From NCBI RefSeq assembly GCF_000337095.1, contig NZ_AOIV01000004.1:83021-147020 (forward strand): 64,000 nucleotides of DNA. The letters run 5' to 3'. The translations under genes were made by a program, and so were the position numbers. Below, piece by piece: positions 27,296-35,638 of the stretch (positions are counted from its first letter, which is position 1; each line of letters starts with the position of its first letter). This DNA comes from Halogeometricum pallidum JCM 14848. GTDB taxonomy: Archaea; Halobacteriota; Halobacteria; Halobacteriales; Haloferacaceae. The notes below the pieces were generated by a model. It saw only the letters and a list, made by a program, of their open reading frames with translations. It was not told the DNA's origin and made no database searches.

Positions 27296-27316
27296 ATAAA
27301 TAATATAAATAATAAT
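27296..27316 (+). promoter_or_regulatory. A+T-rich promoter of the cytochrome oxidase operon
   Basis: The run from 27296 (ATAAATAATATAAATAATAA) is exceptional in this G+C-rich region. It ends 18 bases before the coxB ATG at 27334. That suits a strong leaderless promoter for the respiratory operon. Confidence 0.6.
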
Positions 27317-27333
27317 CAACAACCCGTGTTCAC

Positions 27334-28116
27334 ATGTCAACAACTACCACTGACGTGGGGCTCGACGTCCTCGCCCAGACGGGGCTGATTCCGCGCGGGA
27401 CGCGCGCGTTCGTCTTCGAGCGTATCTTCGAGGTGTTCCTCGCGTTGGGAACGGCCGTCGGCGTCGTCGTCATCGGCTACATGCTGTACAACGCGTACAA
27501 GTACCGCGCGGGCGGCGGACGCGGGAGCGACGCCGACCGGCCCGTCCTCGGCGAACTCCCGACGGGAAGCGGCGGCGGGCGAAAGCTGTTCACCTCCTTT
27601 TTCCTCAGCACCGTCGTCGTCATCTCGCTCGTCTCGTGGACGTACGGGACCCTCCTGTTCGTCGAGGAGGGGCCGGAGGCGGAGGACGCGATGGAGGTCC
27701 GCGTGGAGGGCTATCAGTTCGGGTGGCGCTTCGTCTACCCGAACGGCCACACCGAGGACGGCACCCTCTACGTCCCCCGAAACGAGTCCGTCAGACTCGT
27801 CGTCACCTCCGACGACGTGTTCCACAACTTCGGCGTCCCCGAGTTGCGGGTGAAGACCGACGCTATCCCCGGCCAGGAGACGGAGACGTGGTTCCGCGCC
27901 GAGGAGACGGGCAACTACAGCGCGCAGTGCTACGAACTCTGCGGGGCCGGCCACTCGTTCATGACGGCGACGGTGGTCGTGATGGAACCCGAGGAGTACG
28001 AGGCGTGGTACGAGAGCACGGAAGGGAACGAAAGCGAAACCGGGAACGCGTCGACGACTGCCGGAGCGACGGCGGAGAGTGACCTCGGCGGAGCGCTCGT
28101 GGAGGTGGCGGGATGA
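27334..28116 (+). CDS. coxB: Cytochrome c oxidase subunit II (CuA)
   Basis: Subunit II carries the binuclear CuA centre that accepts electrons from the donor (probably halocyanin in this lineage). The 260 residues begin with two membrane segments (about 27-52 and 87-108), followed by an exposed cupredoxin domain. The CuA ligands are visible: His in DVFHNFGV, then CYELCGAGHSFM with Cys-x3-Cys-x3-His-x2-Met, and the Glu between the cysteines. The C-terminal tail is Thr/Ala/Gly-rich and acidic. It overlaps the following subunit I/III gene by four bases. Confidence 0.93.
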   Translation: MSTTTTDVGLDVLAQTGLIPRGTRAFVFERIFEVFLALGTAVGVVVIGYMLYNAYKYRAGGGRGSDADRPVLGELPTGSGGGRKLFTSFFLSTVVVISLVSWTYGTLLFVEEGPEAEDAMEVRVEGYQFGWRFVYPNGHTEDGTLYVPRNESVRLVVTSDDVFHNFGVPELRVKTDAIPGQETETWFRAEETGNYSAQCYELCGAGHSFMTATVVVMEPEEYEAWYESTEGNESETGNASTTAGATAESDLGGALVEVAG

Positions 28117-30680
28117 CCGACAGCGCGCCCGGTAGCGGCGGGCGGGACGACCCGGCTCACCGACCCGACGGCGGGCAGCAGGCGGACGCCTCGACGGCGG
28201 CGGGCGAACTGACCGTCCCGGCCCGCAAGAGCGACTACGAGGAGGCCGCCTCGGAGTTCCCGTCGATGGGGAGCATCCGCCGGTGGTTCGTCACGACCAA
28301 CCACAAGGACGTGGGCATCCTCTACATCGTCACGTCGCTGTTCTTCCTCGTCCTCGGCGGCGTCCTCGCGTGGCTCCTTCGGATTCAGCTATGGGCGCCG
28401 CGAACTCCGACGACGACGGTGCTCGAACCGCTGGCGTACAATCAGGCCGTCTCCGCGCACGGACTCATCATGGTGTTCTGGTTCCTCTCGCCGTTCGCGT
28501 TCGGCTTCGCCAACTACGTCGTCCCGCTCCAAATCGGCGCGAAAGACCTCGCGTTTCCCCGGCTGAACGCCCTGTCGTACTGGCTCTACTTGTTCTCCGG
28601 AATCCTGTTCGGCGTCTCCTTCTTCCAGGGCGGGACGTTCGCCGGCGGGTGGACGATGTACGCCCCGCTGAACGTTCCGACGTTCACGCCGGACGTGGGA
28701 GCGAGCACGGCGGTGCTGGCGCTCACACTGTTCGTCGCCAGCGTCACCGTCTCCTCGGTCAACTTCCTCACCTCGATGCACACGATGCGCGCGGAGGGGC
28801 TGACGCTGCGAAAACTCCCCCTGTTCACGTGGTCCATCCTGCTGACCGTCTGGATGATGCTGTTCGCGTTCGCCGCCCTGCTGGCCGCGCTCATCATCCT
28901 CTCCTCGGACAGGCTGCTCGGAACCACCTACTTCGCGCTGGAATCGCCCGCGGGGTCGATGCTGTGGGCGCACCTGTTCTGGTTCTTCGGCCATCCCGAG
29001 GTGTACATCGTCTTCTTCCCCGCACTCGGGGTGATGGCCGAGGTGTTTCAGACGTTCACCGGCCGCCGCATCGTCGGGCGCAAGTGGTTCATCGCGGCGA
29101 TGGTGCTCGTCGCCCTCCAGAGCTTCGTCGTCTGGATGCACCACATGTTCTTGACAACCATCAACCTCCAGATAAAGACGCTCTTTATGATAACCCCCAT
29201 CGGCATCTCGCTGCCGTTCGACCTGATGGTGTTCGCGCTCATCTACACGATGCTGAAGGGGAAGATACGCTTCACGACGCCGTTCCTGTTCGTGTTCGGC
29301 GCCCTGCTGCTGTTCATCATCGGGGGAATCACCGGCGTCTTCCTCGGCGCCATCGTCTTAGACTACGAGTTCCGCGGCACCTACTGGGTCGTCGCGCACT
29401 TCCACTACGTGATGGTCGGCGGCGTCACCGCCCTCGTGGGGGGACTGTACTACTGGTTCCCGAAGATGACCGGGCGGATGTACGACGAGTTCCTCGGGAA
29501 ACTCCACTTCGGCGTCTACTTCGTCGGGTTCAACCTGCTGTACTTCCCGCTGTTCGTCGCGTGGGAGACGCCGCGCCGCGTGTTCGACTACTCGGCCGGC
29601 CTCCAGGTGTGGCACCAACTCGCCACCGTCGGGGCGTTCGTCCTCGGCCTCTCCTTTCTGATCATGTTCTACAATCTGACGAAGAGCGCGCTCTCCGGGG
29701 ACCCGGTGGGTGACAACCCCTGGGAGTACGCGACGACGGCAGAGTGGGCCGTCCCCTCGCCGCCGCCGTTGGAAAACTTCCCGGGCCTGCCGACGTACCG
29801 CGACGGGTCGCTCGGGTTCCGCGAGGAGTCGACGGCGACGGACGGCGGCGTCGCCACGGCGGAGGCGGCCACTCCGTCCGCCGCGCACCACGACGAACGC
29901 GAGGAACACGTCAGCCACGCGAGTTTCTGGCCGTTCGTCGTCGGCGCCGGGACGTTCCTGCTGTTCCTCGGCCTCTCGGGTCTTCGGGACGCGTCGTTCC
30001 CCGAGGGGATATTGGGGAGCGCCTACCTCGGCACCGCCGCCCTCGGCGGCGTCGTCACCCTCGGGTCGCTCGTGTTCATGGGGCTGGAACCGTTCCACGG
30101 ACCCGCGCTCGCGGACGGCGAGGCGTGGCCCTTCGACGGACTGGAGTACGGTAAGGTGGGGATGTGGATATTCCTCGCCAGCGACGTGGTGCTGTTCGGC
30201 GGATTCATCGGCGCCTACGTGTTCACGCGCGTCGCGTTCGGGTGGACGCTCTGGGAGCCGATTCCGGAGAACCCCGTCCCGGGGCTGGTGAACACCTACC
30301 TCCTCCTGACGAGCAGTTTCACCGTCGTGTTGGCGCTCGTCGCCGCCGAGAAGCGAAACCGGCCGGGACTGGTCGCCAGCCTCGTCGCGACGTTCCTCCT
30401 CGGCGTCGGCTTCCTCGGAAACAAGGCAATCGAGTGGAACCACCTGTTCCACGAGGGCCTGTGGCTCTCCTCGAACGTGCGCGCCTCGACGTTCTTCCTC
30501 ACGACCGGACTGCACGCGGCGCACGTCATCGTGGGACTGGTCGTGACGCTGTATCTGGCCGCGCGGGCGTGGCGCGGCGCCTACTTGGAGGACAGCAGTT
30601 CGGTGGAGTACTTCGGTCTGTACTGGCACTTCGTCGATATCGTCTGGCTGTTCCTCTTCCCGCTGTTCTACATCCTGTGA
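28113..30680 (+). CDS. Fused cytochrome c oxidase subunit I-III
   Basis: This is an 855-residue fusion. Residues about 55-555 are subunit I (12 helices), with CuB/haem ligands visible: FGHPEVY near 289, WMHHMFLT near 340 and the haem-binding pair in VVAHFHYVMVGG near 428. HPEVY also holds the cross-linked Tyr. After a linker about 555-600 the last third is subunit III: seven helices with GKVGMWIFLASDVVLFGG and a TTGLHAAHVIVGL segment. A similar I/III fusion is known in Thermus caa3 and several archaea. It couples O2 reduction to proton pumping in the cytoplasmic membrane. The start overlaps coxB. The N terminus (1-45) is disordered. Confidence 0.95.
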   Translation: MTDSAPGSGGRDDPAHRPDGGQQADASTAAGELTVPARKSDYEEAASEFPSMGSIRRWFVTTNHKDVGILYIVTSLFFLVLGGVLAWLLRIQLWAPRTPTTTVLEPLAYNQAVSAHGLIMVFWFLSPFAFGFANYVVPLQIGAKDLAFPRLNALSYWLYLFSGILFGVSFFQGGTFAGGWTMYAPLNVPTFTPDVGASTAVLALTLFVASVTVSSVNFLTSMHTMRAEGLTLRKLPLFTWSILLTVWMMLFAFAALLAALIILSSDRLLGTTYFALESPAGSMLWAHLFWFFGHPEVYIVFFPALGVMAEVFQTFTGRRIVGRKWFIAAMVLVALQSFVVWMHHMFLTTINLQIKTLFMITPIGISLPFDLMVFALIYTMLKGKIRFTTPFLFVFGALLLFIIGGITGVFLGAIVLDYEFRGTYWVVAHFHYVMVGGVTALVGGLYYWFPKMTGRMYDEFLGKLHFGVYFVGFNLLYFPLFVAWETPRRVFDYSAGLQVWHQLATVGAFVLGLSFLIMFYNLTKSALSGDPVGDNPWEYATTAEWAVPSPPPLENFPGLPTYRDGSLGFREESTATDGGVATAEAATPSAAHHDEREEHVSHASFWPFVVGAGTFLLFLGLSGLRDASFPEGILGSAYLGTAALGGVVTLGSLVFMGLEPFHGPALADGEAWPFDGLEYGKVGMWIFLASDVVLFGGFIGAYVFTRVAFGWTLWEPIPENPVPGLVNTYLLLTSSFTVVLALVAAEKRNRPGLVASLVATFLLGVGFLGNKAIEWNHLFHEGLWLSSNVRASTFFLTTGLHAAHVIVGLVVTLYLAARAWRGAYLEDSSSVEYFGLYWHFVDIVWLFLFPLFYIL

Positions 30681-30691
30681 GGTGACAAGAC

Positions 30692-30949
30692 ATGAACACC
30701 AAACTGTACACGGTAATCTACGTCGTGCTGTTCGTCTCGGCGACGGTGCAAGTGCTGGTCGAGTTCGCCGGACTCGCCTACTGGACGGCGTTCGCGCTCA
30801 TCATCGTGCTGTCCGCGATGAAGGCGGTGCTCGTCGCCGCCTACTTCCAGCACCTGCGGTGGGAGCCCCGTTCGTTGACGTACCTCATCGGCATCGGCCT
30901 CGCGGCGGCGCTAGCGCTGACGTTCGCGGCGTCGTACTCCATCCTCTGA
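30692..30949 (+). CDS. Cytochrome c oxidase subunit IV-like membrane protein
   Basis: This is an 85-residue protein with three hydrophobic segments (about 5-28, 34-52 and 60-85) and the typical subunit IV region SAMKAVLVAAYFQHLRWE. It lies eleven bases after the fused I-III gene and is presumably a small structural subunit of the same oxidase. The identification rests on position, size and the FQHLRWE motif. Confidence 0.85.
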   Translation: MNTKLYTVIYVVLFVSATVQVLVEFAGLAYWTAFALIIVLSAMKAVLVAAYFQHLRWEPRSLTYLIGIGLAAALALTFAASYSIL

Positions 30950-30958
30950 GGTGCGCGG

Positions 30959-31180
30959 ATGAGGACTCACATCCGCGTCCGCACGAGGCGGTTCGACCGG
31001 ACGGCCCTCGGGTACGCCCTGCTGTTCTCGCTCCCGATGGCGCTGGGAATCACGGTGATGATGCTGAAGGTGGTCGGCGGACCGCTCTCGCGGCCCCTCG
31101 TGTTCGCGCCGGGCGCCGTCGTCGCCGCCTGCGTCTTCCTCCTCGTCGCCGTCGCGGCGACGGGGGGCGAGGCGGAGTGA
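30959..31180 (+). CDS. Small membrane protein of the oxidase operon
   Basis: This is a 73-residue protein with a basic N terminus (MRTHIRVRTRRFDRTALG) and two hydrophobic segments, about 18-38 and 47-66. It begins nine bases after the subunit IV gene and likely ends the oxidase transcript. A positive-inside rule would put both termini in the cytoplasm. No known family; probably an accessory subunit or assembly factor. Confidence 0.7.
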   Translation: MRTHIRVRTRRFDRTALGYALLFSLPMALGITVMMLKVVGGPLSRPLVFAPGAVVAACVFLLVAVAATGGEAE

Positions 31181-31194
31181 GGGGCCGCCTCCGC

Positions 31195-31560
31195 CCTACA
31201 GTTCGTCCGCGGCGACGACCATCCGGTACCGACGGGTCTCGAACCCCAGCGAGTCGTAGAACGAGCGCGCCCGTTCGTTGTCCGCGTCCACGTCGAGGGC
31301 GAGTTCGCCGCACCCGGCCTCCCGTCCGTAGCGCGCGGCCCGGCGGACCAGTCAGTGCGCGAGCCCCGTCCCCCGGAACGCCGAGCGCACGTAGATATCC
31401 CCGACGACCAGCCTGTCGGGCCGGTCGAAGACGCTCGGGACCGCTCGACGTCCGCTGAGACGAACTCGGCGAGCGCGCTCCCGGGGTCGGTCAGCGGGTC
31501 GTCGCCGTCCGTCCGTTCCTCCGCCGGTTTCGACGGAGCGAACTTCGTTCCACCGCCGTC
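31195..31560 (-). pseudogene. Broken GNAT acetyltransferase
   Basis: On the minus strand the C-terminal half of a GNAT enzyme is readable: RLVVGDIYVRSAFRGTGLAH, an in-frame TGA (31352-31354), then LVRRAARYG, ALDVDADNERARSFYDSLGF and the end EL-stop at 31195. The acetyl-CoA loop (RGTGLA) is cut exactly by the TGA. Upstream, EFVSADVERS continues in another frame, so there is also a frameshift near 31437. The N-terminal half is missing. Two independent lesions make a dead gene more likely than recoding. Confidence 0.75.
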
Positions 31561-31602
31561 GGAGAGCTAGTATTTAACACGGTCCGTGACAACACAAATC
31601 AC

Positions 31603-31806
31603 ATGAACGGAGAGCTGTTCGTACTCGGCGCCGCGACGGCGGCACTCGTCGTCGGACTGGTCGCGCTTCTGTACGGCGAGTACGCCGGTATGACGACCAC
31701 GCTCGTTCCGGCCGGGGGCGTCGTCGCCCTCGCGGGGGTCGGTATCCTCACCGCGCACGTCGCCCGCCTCCCGGACCCGGAGGAGTCGGACGAAGCGGGG
31801 CACTGA
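31603..31806 (+). CDS. Small membrane protein
   Basis: This is a 67-residue protein with two hydrophobic segments (about 6-24 and 31-53) and an acidic C terminus (DPEESDEAGH). A TATTTAAC box near 31571 lies about 30 bases before the ATG, so it has its own promoter. It follows the oxidase genes and may belong functionally to them, but nothing in the sequence proves this. No known family. Confidence 0.7.
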   Translation: MNGELFVLGAATAALVVGLVALLYGEYAGMTTTLVPAGGVVALAGVGILTAHVARLPDPEESDEAGH

Positions 31807-31851
31807 GCGCCCTCCCGCTTCTCGCCTCCTCGCTCCCGCGGCGCGGGCGGT

Positions 31852-32139
31852 TCACCCGGCGATGCTGAACCCGATGATGCCGAGGATGACGAACGCGGCG
31901 TAGACGCTCCCGAGCGCCGCGACCACCTTCAGGTGATAGAGGAAGAGGTCGTCCTCCTCCGCCGCCACCGCCGACTCGTGGGCCGCCCGCTCGGCGTCCG
32001 TCCGCCGCGCCGCGTGCGCCTCGCCGACGTGGAGGACCCGGAGCCGCATCGTTCGGAACGGGCGGCCGCAGTACGGACACGTCGCCGGGGGCGCTTCCCC
32101 GTCGGGAACCGCTGTCTCGGGGCGAACGTCTTCTTTCAT
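31852..32139 (-). CDS. C2H2 zinc-finger membrane protein
   Basis: This is a 95-residue protein combining a zinc finger (CPYCGRPFRTMRLRVLHVGEAH, residues about 21-42) with a C-terminal membrane helix (about 71-94). The finger has the classic Cys-x2-Cys and His-x4-His spacing. Such proteins recur beside haloarchaeal cytochrome oxidase genes; a role in oxidase assembly or metal handling is an inference. It overlaps the upstream membrane gene by four bases (ATGA). Confidence 0.78.
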   Translation of the reverse strand: MKEDVRPETAVPDGEAPPATCPYCGRPFRTMRLRVLHVGEAHAARRTDAERAAHESAVAAEEDDLFLYHLKVVAALGSVYAAFVILGIIGFSIAG

Positions 32140-33563
32140 CGTATCGCCTCCGCGACGGGTTGCGCGACGACCCAGAGGCTGATCACGGTGTACAGCACGG
32201 TGACGGCGACGAACGGGTACTGGCTCCGGAGCGGTTGGAGTCGACCGGGGAACACGTCGAACGACCGCGCGTGCGCCACCCAGACGGCGACGAGGTGTCC
32301 CCCGACGACGACGGCCAACTGGACCGCGCCGAACCACGACGGGAGGACGAGGACGGGCACGGCCGCGGGCGGCGAGAGGGGTGTCGAGACGACAGCGACG
32401 AACGCCGGGAACAGACCGAGGAAGTAGCCGAGAAAGTGCGCGAGGTGGTAGCCGGCGGCGATGGGGACGAGCGCGGGTGCGAACCATCCGGCGACGAACC
32501 GCGCGGTGACGTAGGTGTCCGCAGTCCGGCGGGCGAGGCGGGCCGCGAGGCGGTAGACGGCGAGGAAGCAGGCGAACCCCGCGAACGCGAGGGCGAGGCC
32601 GAGGAGCCATCCGGGCGCTCCGACGCCCGCCGCCCACTCGCGGGCGCCGCGCCACGCGACGGTGGCGACGAGGCCGTCGTACGTCGTCACCCAGAGCAGG
32701 GCGACGACGAACGCCGCGTCGTCCTCGGCCATCGCCTCCGGATAGCGGACGAGCGAGGACCCCGGCACCGAGACGGCGACGCCGTCGTCGGTCCGGCGGA
32801 CGGGCGCGAGCAGCCCGTAGAGGCGGAAGACGCGCGAGACGGGGTCGACGCGCTCGAACCACGCGGACCCGTACCGCGCCGCCCCGGCGACGGTGACGGC
32901 GGTGTACGCGACGACGGCCGCGGCGAGGACGCGCGGGTCCGAGGCGACGGGGCTCTCCACCTCGACCCAGACGAGAACGAGGAGGCCCAGGACGCTCGGC
33001 CACGCGCCGAGGCGGGCGGGGAGTCGGGCGGATGCATCGCGGGGCGCCCCCTCGGCGGTGATTCGACGGACGGCGCGCGCGAGCGTCCGCCACGGGTTCA
33101 CGGCCGGCCACGCGTCGACGACGAGGTAGGTGAACATCGTGAACCCGGCCCACCAGCCGACCCAGACGACGAGGACGGCGAAGTTCGCGAGCGGGGCCGT
33201 CGGCCCGGTCAGCCCCGCCCACACGACGAGCACGAGGACGGCGACGCCCGTCCACCCGAGGAGTCGGCGGCCCCGTTCGGCGGCCGCGCGGAGTCGGCGG
33301 CGGGACCGAAGGCGGCGAGGGCGAGCGAACGCGTCCAGCGCGGCCGCGTCGGTGACGAAACTGGAGAAGAGAAAGGAGACGCCGACGACGCCGCCGCCCG
33401 AGAGGACGACCAGCCAGAACGGGACGGGCGCGGAGCGGAGCGACCCGGCCAGCGACCCCGCGTGCGCGAGCGCCGGCCGGGAGCACAGCGTCGCTGCGAG
33501 GACGGCGGCGACGGCGAGTGACGCGAGGCGGGCGGACCGAACGCGGGCGGGGGGCGGAGTCAC
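32136..33563 (-). CDS. Large multi-pass membrane protein
   Basis: This is a 475-residue protein with about eleven hydrophobic segments. The N terminus (LASLAVAAVLAATLCSRPALAHAGS) resembles a cleavable signal or first helix. Distinctive segments are VVWVGWWAGFTMFTYLVVDAWPAVNPWRT, a cytoplasmic RVFRLYGLLAPVRRTDD, and GYHLAHFLGYFLGLFPAF with paired His residues in the membrane. The conserved WPAVNPWRT and HLAHF patterns suggest a haem- or metal-related membrane protein, but I cannot name it. It forms an operon with its two neighbours (gap of three bases upstream, overlap of four downstream), divergent in direction from the oxidase operon. Confidence 0.75.
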   Translation of the reverse strand: MTPPPARVRSARLASLAVAAVLAATLCSRPALAHAGSLAGSLRSAPVPFWLVVLSGGGVVGVSFLFSSFVTDAAALDAFARPRRLRSRRRLRAAAERGRRLLGWTGVAVLVLVVWAGLTGPTAPLANFAVLVVWVGWWAGFTMFTYLVVDAWPAVNPWRTLARAVRRITAEGAPRDASARLPARLGAWPSVLGLLVLVWVEVESPVASDPRVLAAAVVAYTAVTVAGAARYGSAWFERVDPVSRVFRLYGLLAPVRRTDDGVAVSVPGSSLVRYPEAMAEDDAAFVVALLWVTTYDGLVATVAWRGAREWAAGVGAPGWLLGLALAFAGFACFLAVYRLAARLARRTADTYVTARFVAGWFAPALVPIAAGYHLAHFLGYFLGLFPAFVAVVSTPLSPPAAVPVLVLPSWFGAVQLAVVVGGHLVAVWVAHARSFDVFPGRLQPLRSQYPFVAVTVLYTVISLWVVAQPVAEAIR

Positions 33564-33566
33564 GGG

Positions 33567-34010
33567 TCAGAACGCGCCGAGCAGTTTGAGGACGACGGCG
33601 AGGACGAACAGCGACCCGAGCGCCCACACCCCCAGCAGGGCGGCCTGCGCGTCCTTCAGGCCGTGCCCGCGCGCGGAGACGAACGTACCGTAGAAGACGT
33701 AGAGGCCGAAGACGAGCACCGCGGCGACGAGGAGGAACGCCCCGCCGGCGGCGGCCAGTTCGGTCGGGATGTCCTCGCCGGCGGCGAACAGGACGGCGGC
33801 CCCGCCGAACGCCAACGCGACGGCGACGAACGCCGTAGTCCACACTGCGGGGCTATCGGCGGTCCGGGACAGCGCCGACGGCCGCGTCCCGCCCCGCGTC
33901 GTCCACCCGCCGACGACCGAGTGCTCCCGCCGCCCCCGACCGGTGAGGACGACGGCGGCCACGAGGGCGACTCCGAAGAGGAGACCGACGAACAGCGTTT
34001 CCTGTGTCAT
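33567..34010 (-). CDS. Membrane protein, first gene of a three-gene operon
   Basis: This is a 147-residue protein with four hydrophobic segments (about 6-22, 57-78, 85-112 and 125-145). The loop between the first two is Arg/Gly/Thr-rich (TGRGRREHSVVGGWTTRGG). It leads an operon with the large membrane protein and the zinc-finger protein. ATG at 34010 is followed upstream by an A+T patch (34020-34040) suited to a leaderless promoter. An in-frame ATG at 34022 is possible. The function is unknown; the context points to respiratory-complex biogenesis. Confidence 0.7.
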   Translation of the reverse strand: MTQETLFVGLLFGVALVAAVVLTGRGRREHSVVGGWTTRGGTRPSALSRTADSPAVWTTAFVAVALAFGGAAVLFAAGEDIPTELAAAGGAFLLVAAVLVFGLYVFYGTFVSARGHGLKDAQAALLGVWALGSLFVLAVVLKLLGAF

Positions 34011-34258
34011 GCCAACACTCACCTATCATTAACAATGATTACAGTATCGGGCATAAACGTTCGCTTCCCCGACCGTCCGGTCGGCGGGGTCCGAGGAGAC
34101 GACGGGAGACGGGCGACGCGGCGGTCCTTCGGGCGCGCGGGGGAGAGAGCGAGCGGTGGTCGCCGCGGCCCGACGAGTCCGTACTGCGGTCGTGAGCGGT
34201 CCGTTTCGGCCATCGACGAAACGTGATTCTTAAGGGTCGCACGGGTATTGTTGCGGGT

Positions 34259-35266
34259 ATGAGTGACGAACAGCAGGCGGAGGCCGCCGAGGCGGAGGCC
34301 GATGCAGCGGAAGATGTCGAAGAAGAGGTCGCCGAGGAAGAGAGCGAGGGCGGGATTCAGGACGGCGACTTCGTCCGCCTCGCCTACACGGTCCGAACGG
34401 TCGAGGACGACACCGTCGTCGACACGACCGACCAGGAAGTGGCCGAAGAGGCCGAGATAGACACCGACGAGTACGACTTCGAACCCCGCGTCATCATCGT
34501 CGGCGCGGGCCACATCTTCGAGTCGGTCGACGAGGCACTCATCGGCGCCGAAGTCGGCGACACGGACACCGTCGAGATTCCGTCCGTCGAGGCGTTCGGC
34601 GAGTTCGACGACGACGAGGTGCGGACGATCAGCGCGAACAAGATCGACGAGGACGACCGCTACCCCGGCGCGCAGGTGCAGGTCGACGGCGACCAGGGCC
34701 GCGTCGAGACCATCATCGGCGGCCGCGCCCGCGTCAACTTCAACCACCCCCTCGCCGGCGAGGACCTCGAGTACGAGTACGAGATCCTCGAACTCGTCGA
34801 CGACCGCGAGGAGCAGGCCGAGGGCCTCCTCGGCATGTACCTCCAGCAGGTCCCCGAGGTGTGGATCCAGACCGACGAGGAGGAAGAAGAGCAGGCCGTC
34901 GAGTCCGACGACGGAGACGAGGAGGGCGAACCCGAGACGGAGACCGTCTCCGTCGAGAAGGAGACGCTGTACATCGAGGCCACCCAGCAGATGACGATGA
35001 ATCAGCAGTGGATGTTCTCGAAGCAGCAGATCGCACAGGACCTCATGGACCGCCTCGACCTCGACCGCGTCATCGTGCAGGAGACCATCGACGGGATGGG
35101 CGGCATGATGGGCGGCATGGGCGGTATGATGGGCGGCATGGGCGGCGGCGCCGACGCCGAGGACATCGAGGACGCCATCGAGGACGTCGACGTCGACGCG
35201 GACGAACTCGTTGAGGAACTCGAAGAGGGCGACCTCGACGTCGAGGCGGACGCCGACGAGGAGTAG
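34259..35266 (+). CDS. FKBP-type peptidyl-prolyl isomerase (SlyD-like) with Gly-Met tail
   Basis: This is a 335-residue FKBP-family isomerase/chaperone. After an acidic Glu/Ala leader (1-32) comes the split FKBP domain: DGDFVRLAYTVRT, VIIVGAGHIFESVDEALIGAEVGDT, an insert-in-flap with VDGDQGRVETIIGGRARVNFNHPLAG. Then follow a linker of acidic residues and a C-terminal helical domain (QQMTMNQQWMFSKQQIAQDLMDRLDLDRVI). Residues about 280-300 repeat GMGGMM, then a strongly acidic end. The length is about twice that of SlyD. GATTCTTAAG about 30 bases upstream fits a leaderless ATG at 34259. Confidence 0.9.
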   Translation: MSDEQQAEAAEAEADAAEDVEEEVAEEESEGGIQDGDFVRLAYTVRTVEDDTVVDTTDQEVAEEAEIDTDEYDFEPRVIIVGAGHIFESVDEALIGAEVGDTDTVEIPSVEAFGEFDDDEVRTISANKIDEDDRYPGAQVQVDGDQGRVETIIGGRARVNFNHPLAGEDLEYEYEILELVDDREEQAEGLLGMYLQQVPEVWIQTDEEEEEQAVESDDGDEEGEPETETVSVEKETLYIEATQQMTMNQQWMFSKQQIAQDLMDRLDLDRVIVQETIDGMGGMMGGMGGMMGGMGGGADAEDIEDAIEDVDVDADELVEELEEGDLDVEADADEE

Positions 35267-35341
35267 ACGCGACTTTCGGGGCCGACCCGACTCCGGACCA
35301 GCGCTTTCTTTTGGGACACCCGCGCAGAGAGACCGAGAGCC

Positions 35342-35611
35342 ATGTCCGAGGAGTCACCCCCGACGCTCGCCCCCACCGACGACCTGAAACTGGCCGCCGT
35401 CGCCGCCGGGTGTACGGTCGGGTTGACGCTGCTCCTCCAGTTCGGTCTGGACCGCGACGTCTCCTTTCTCGTTCGCCTCGTGCCCCTGCTCCCCTACTTC
35501 GCGTACGTCTTCACCCGGCGCGTGGACTTCGGCGCACTCGACACCGTCCGCAACTGGTCGGCGCTGACGCTCGCGGTGACGGTTCTGACGCTGCTGTACT
35601 ACGCGGTGTGA
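35342..35611 (+). CDS. Small membrane protein
   Basis: This is an 89-residue protein with three hydrophobic segments (about 17-36, 41-57 and 70-89) and an acidic N terminus. No known family. It stands alone between the isomerase and the RAD55-like gene (convergent). A CTTTCTTTTGG patch near 35303 may be promoter. Composition and codon use are typical of a real gene. Confidence 0.65.
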   Translation: MSEESPPTLAPTDDLKLAAVAAGCTVGLTLLLQFGLDRDVSFLVRLVPLLPYFAYVFTRRVDFGALDTVRNWSALTLAVTVLTLLYYAV

Positions 35612-35638
35612 ACGTCCGTACGGTCACAACTCCCCGAT

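Noticed and set aside
31852-33843. A 663-codon frame on the minus strand
   Set aside because: Only its last 95 codons encode a real protein (zinc-finger membrane protein). The rest is the Arg-rich alternative frame of the large membrane protein gene.
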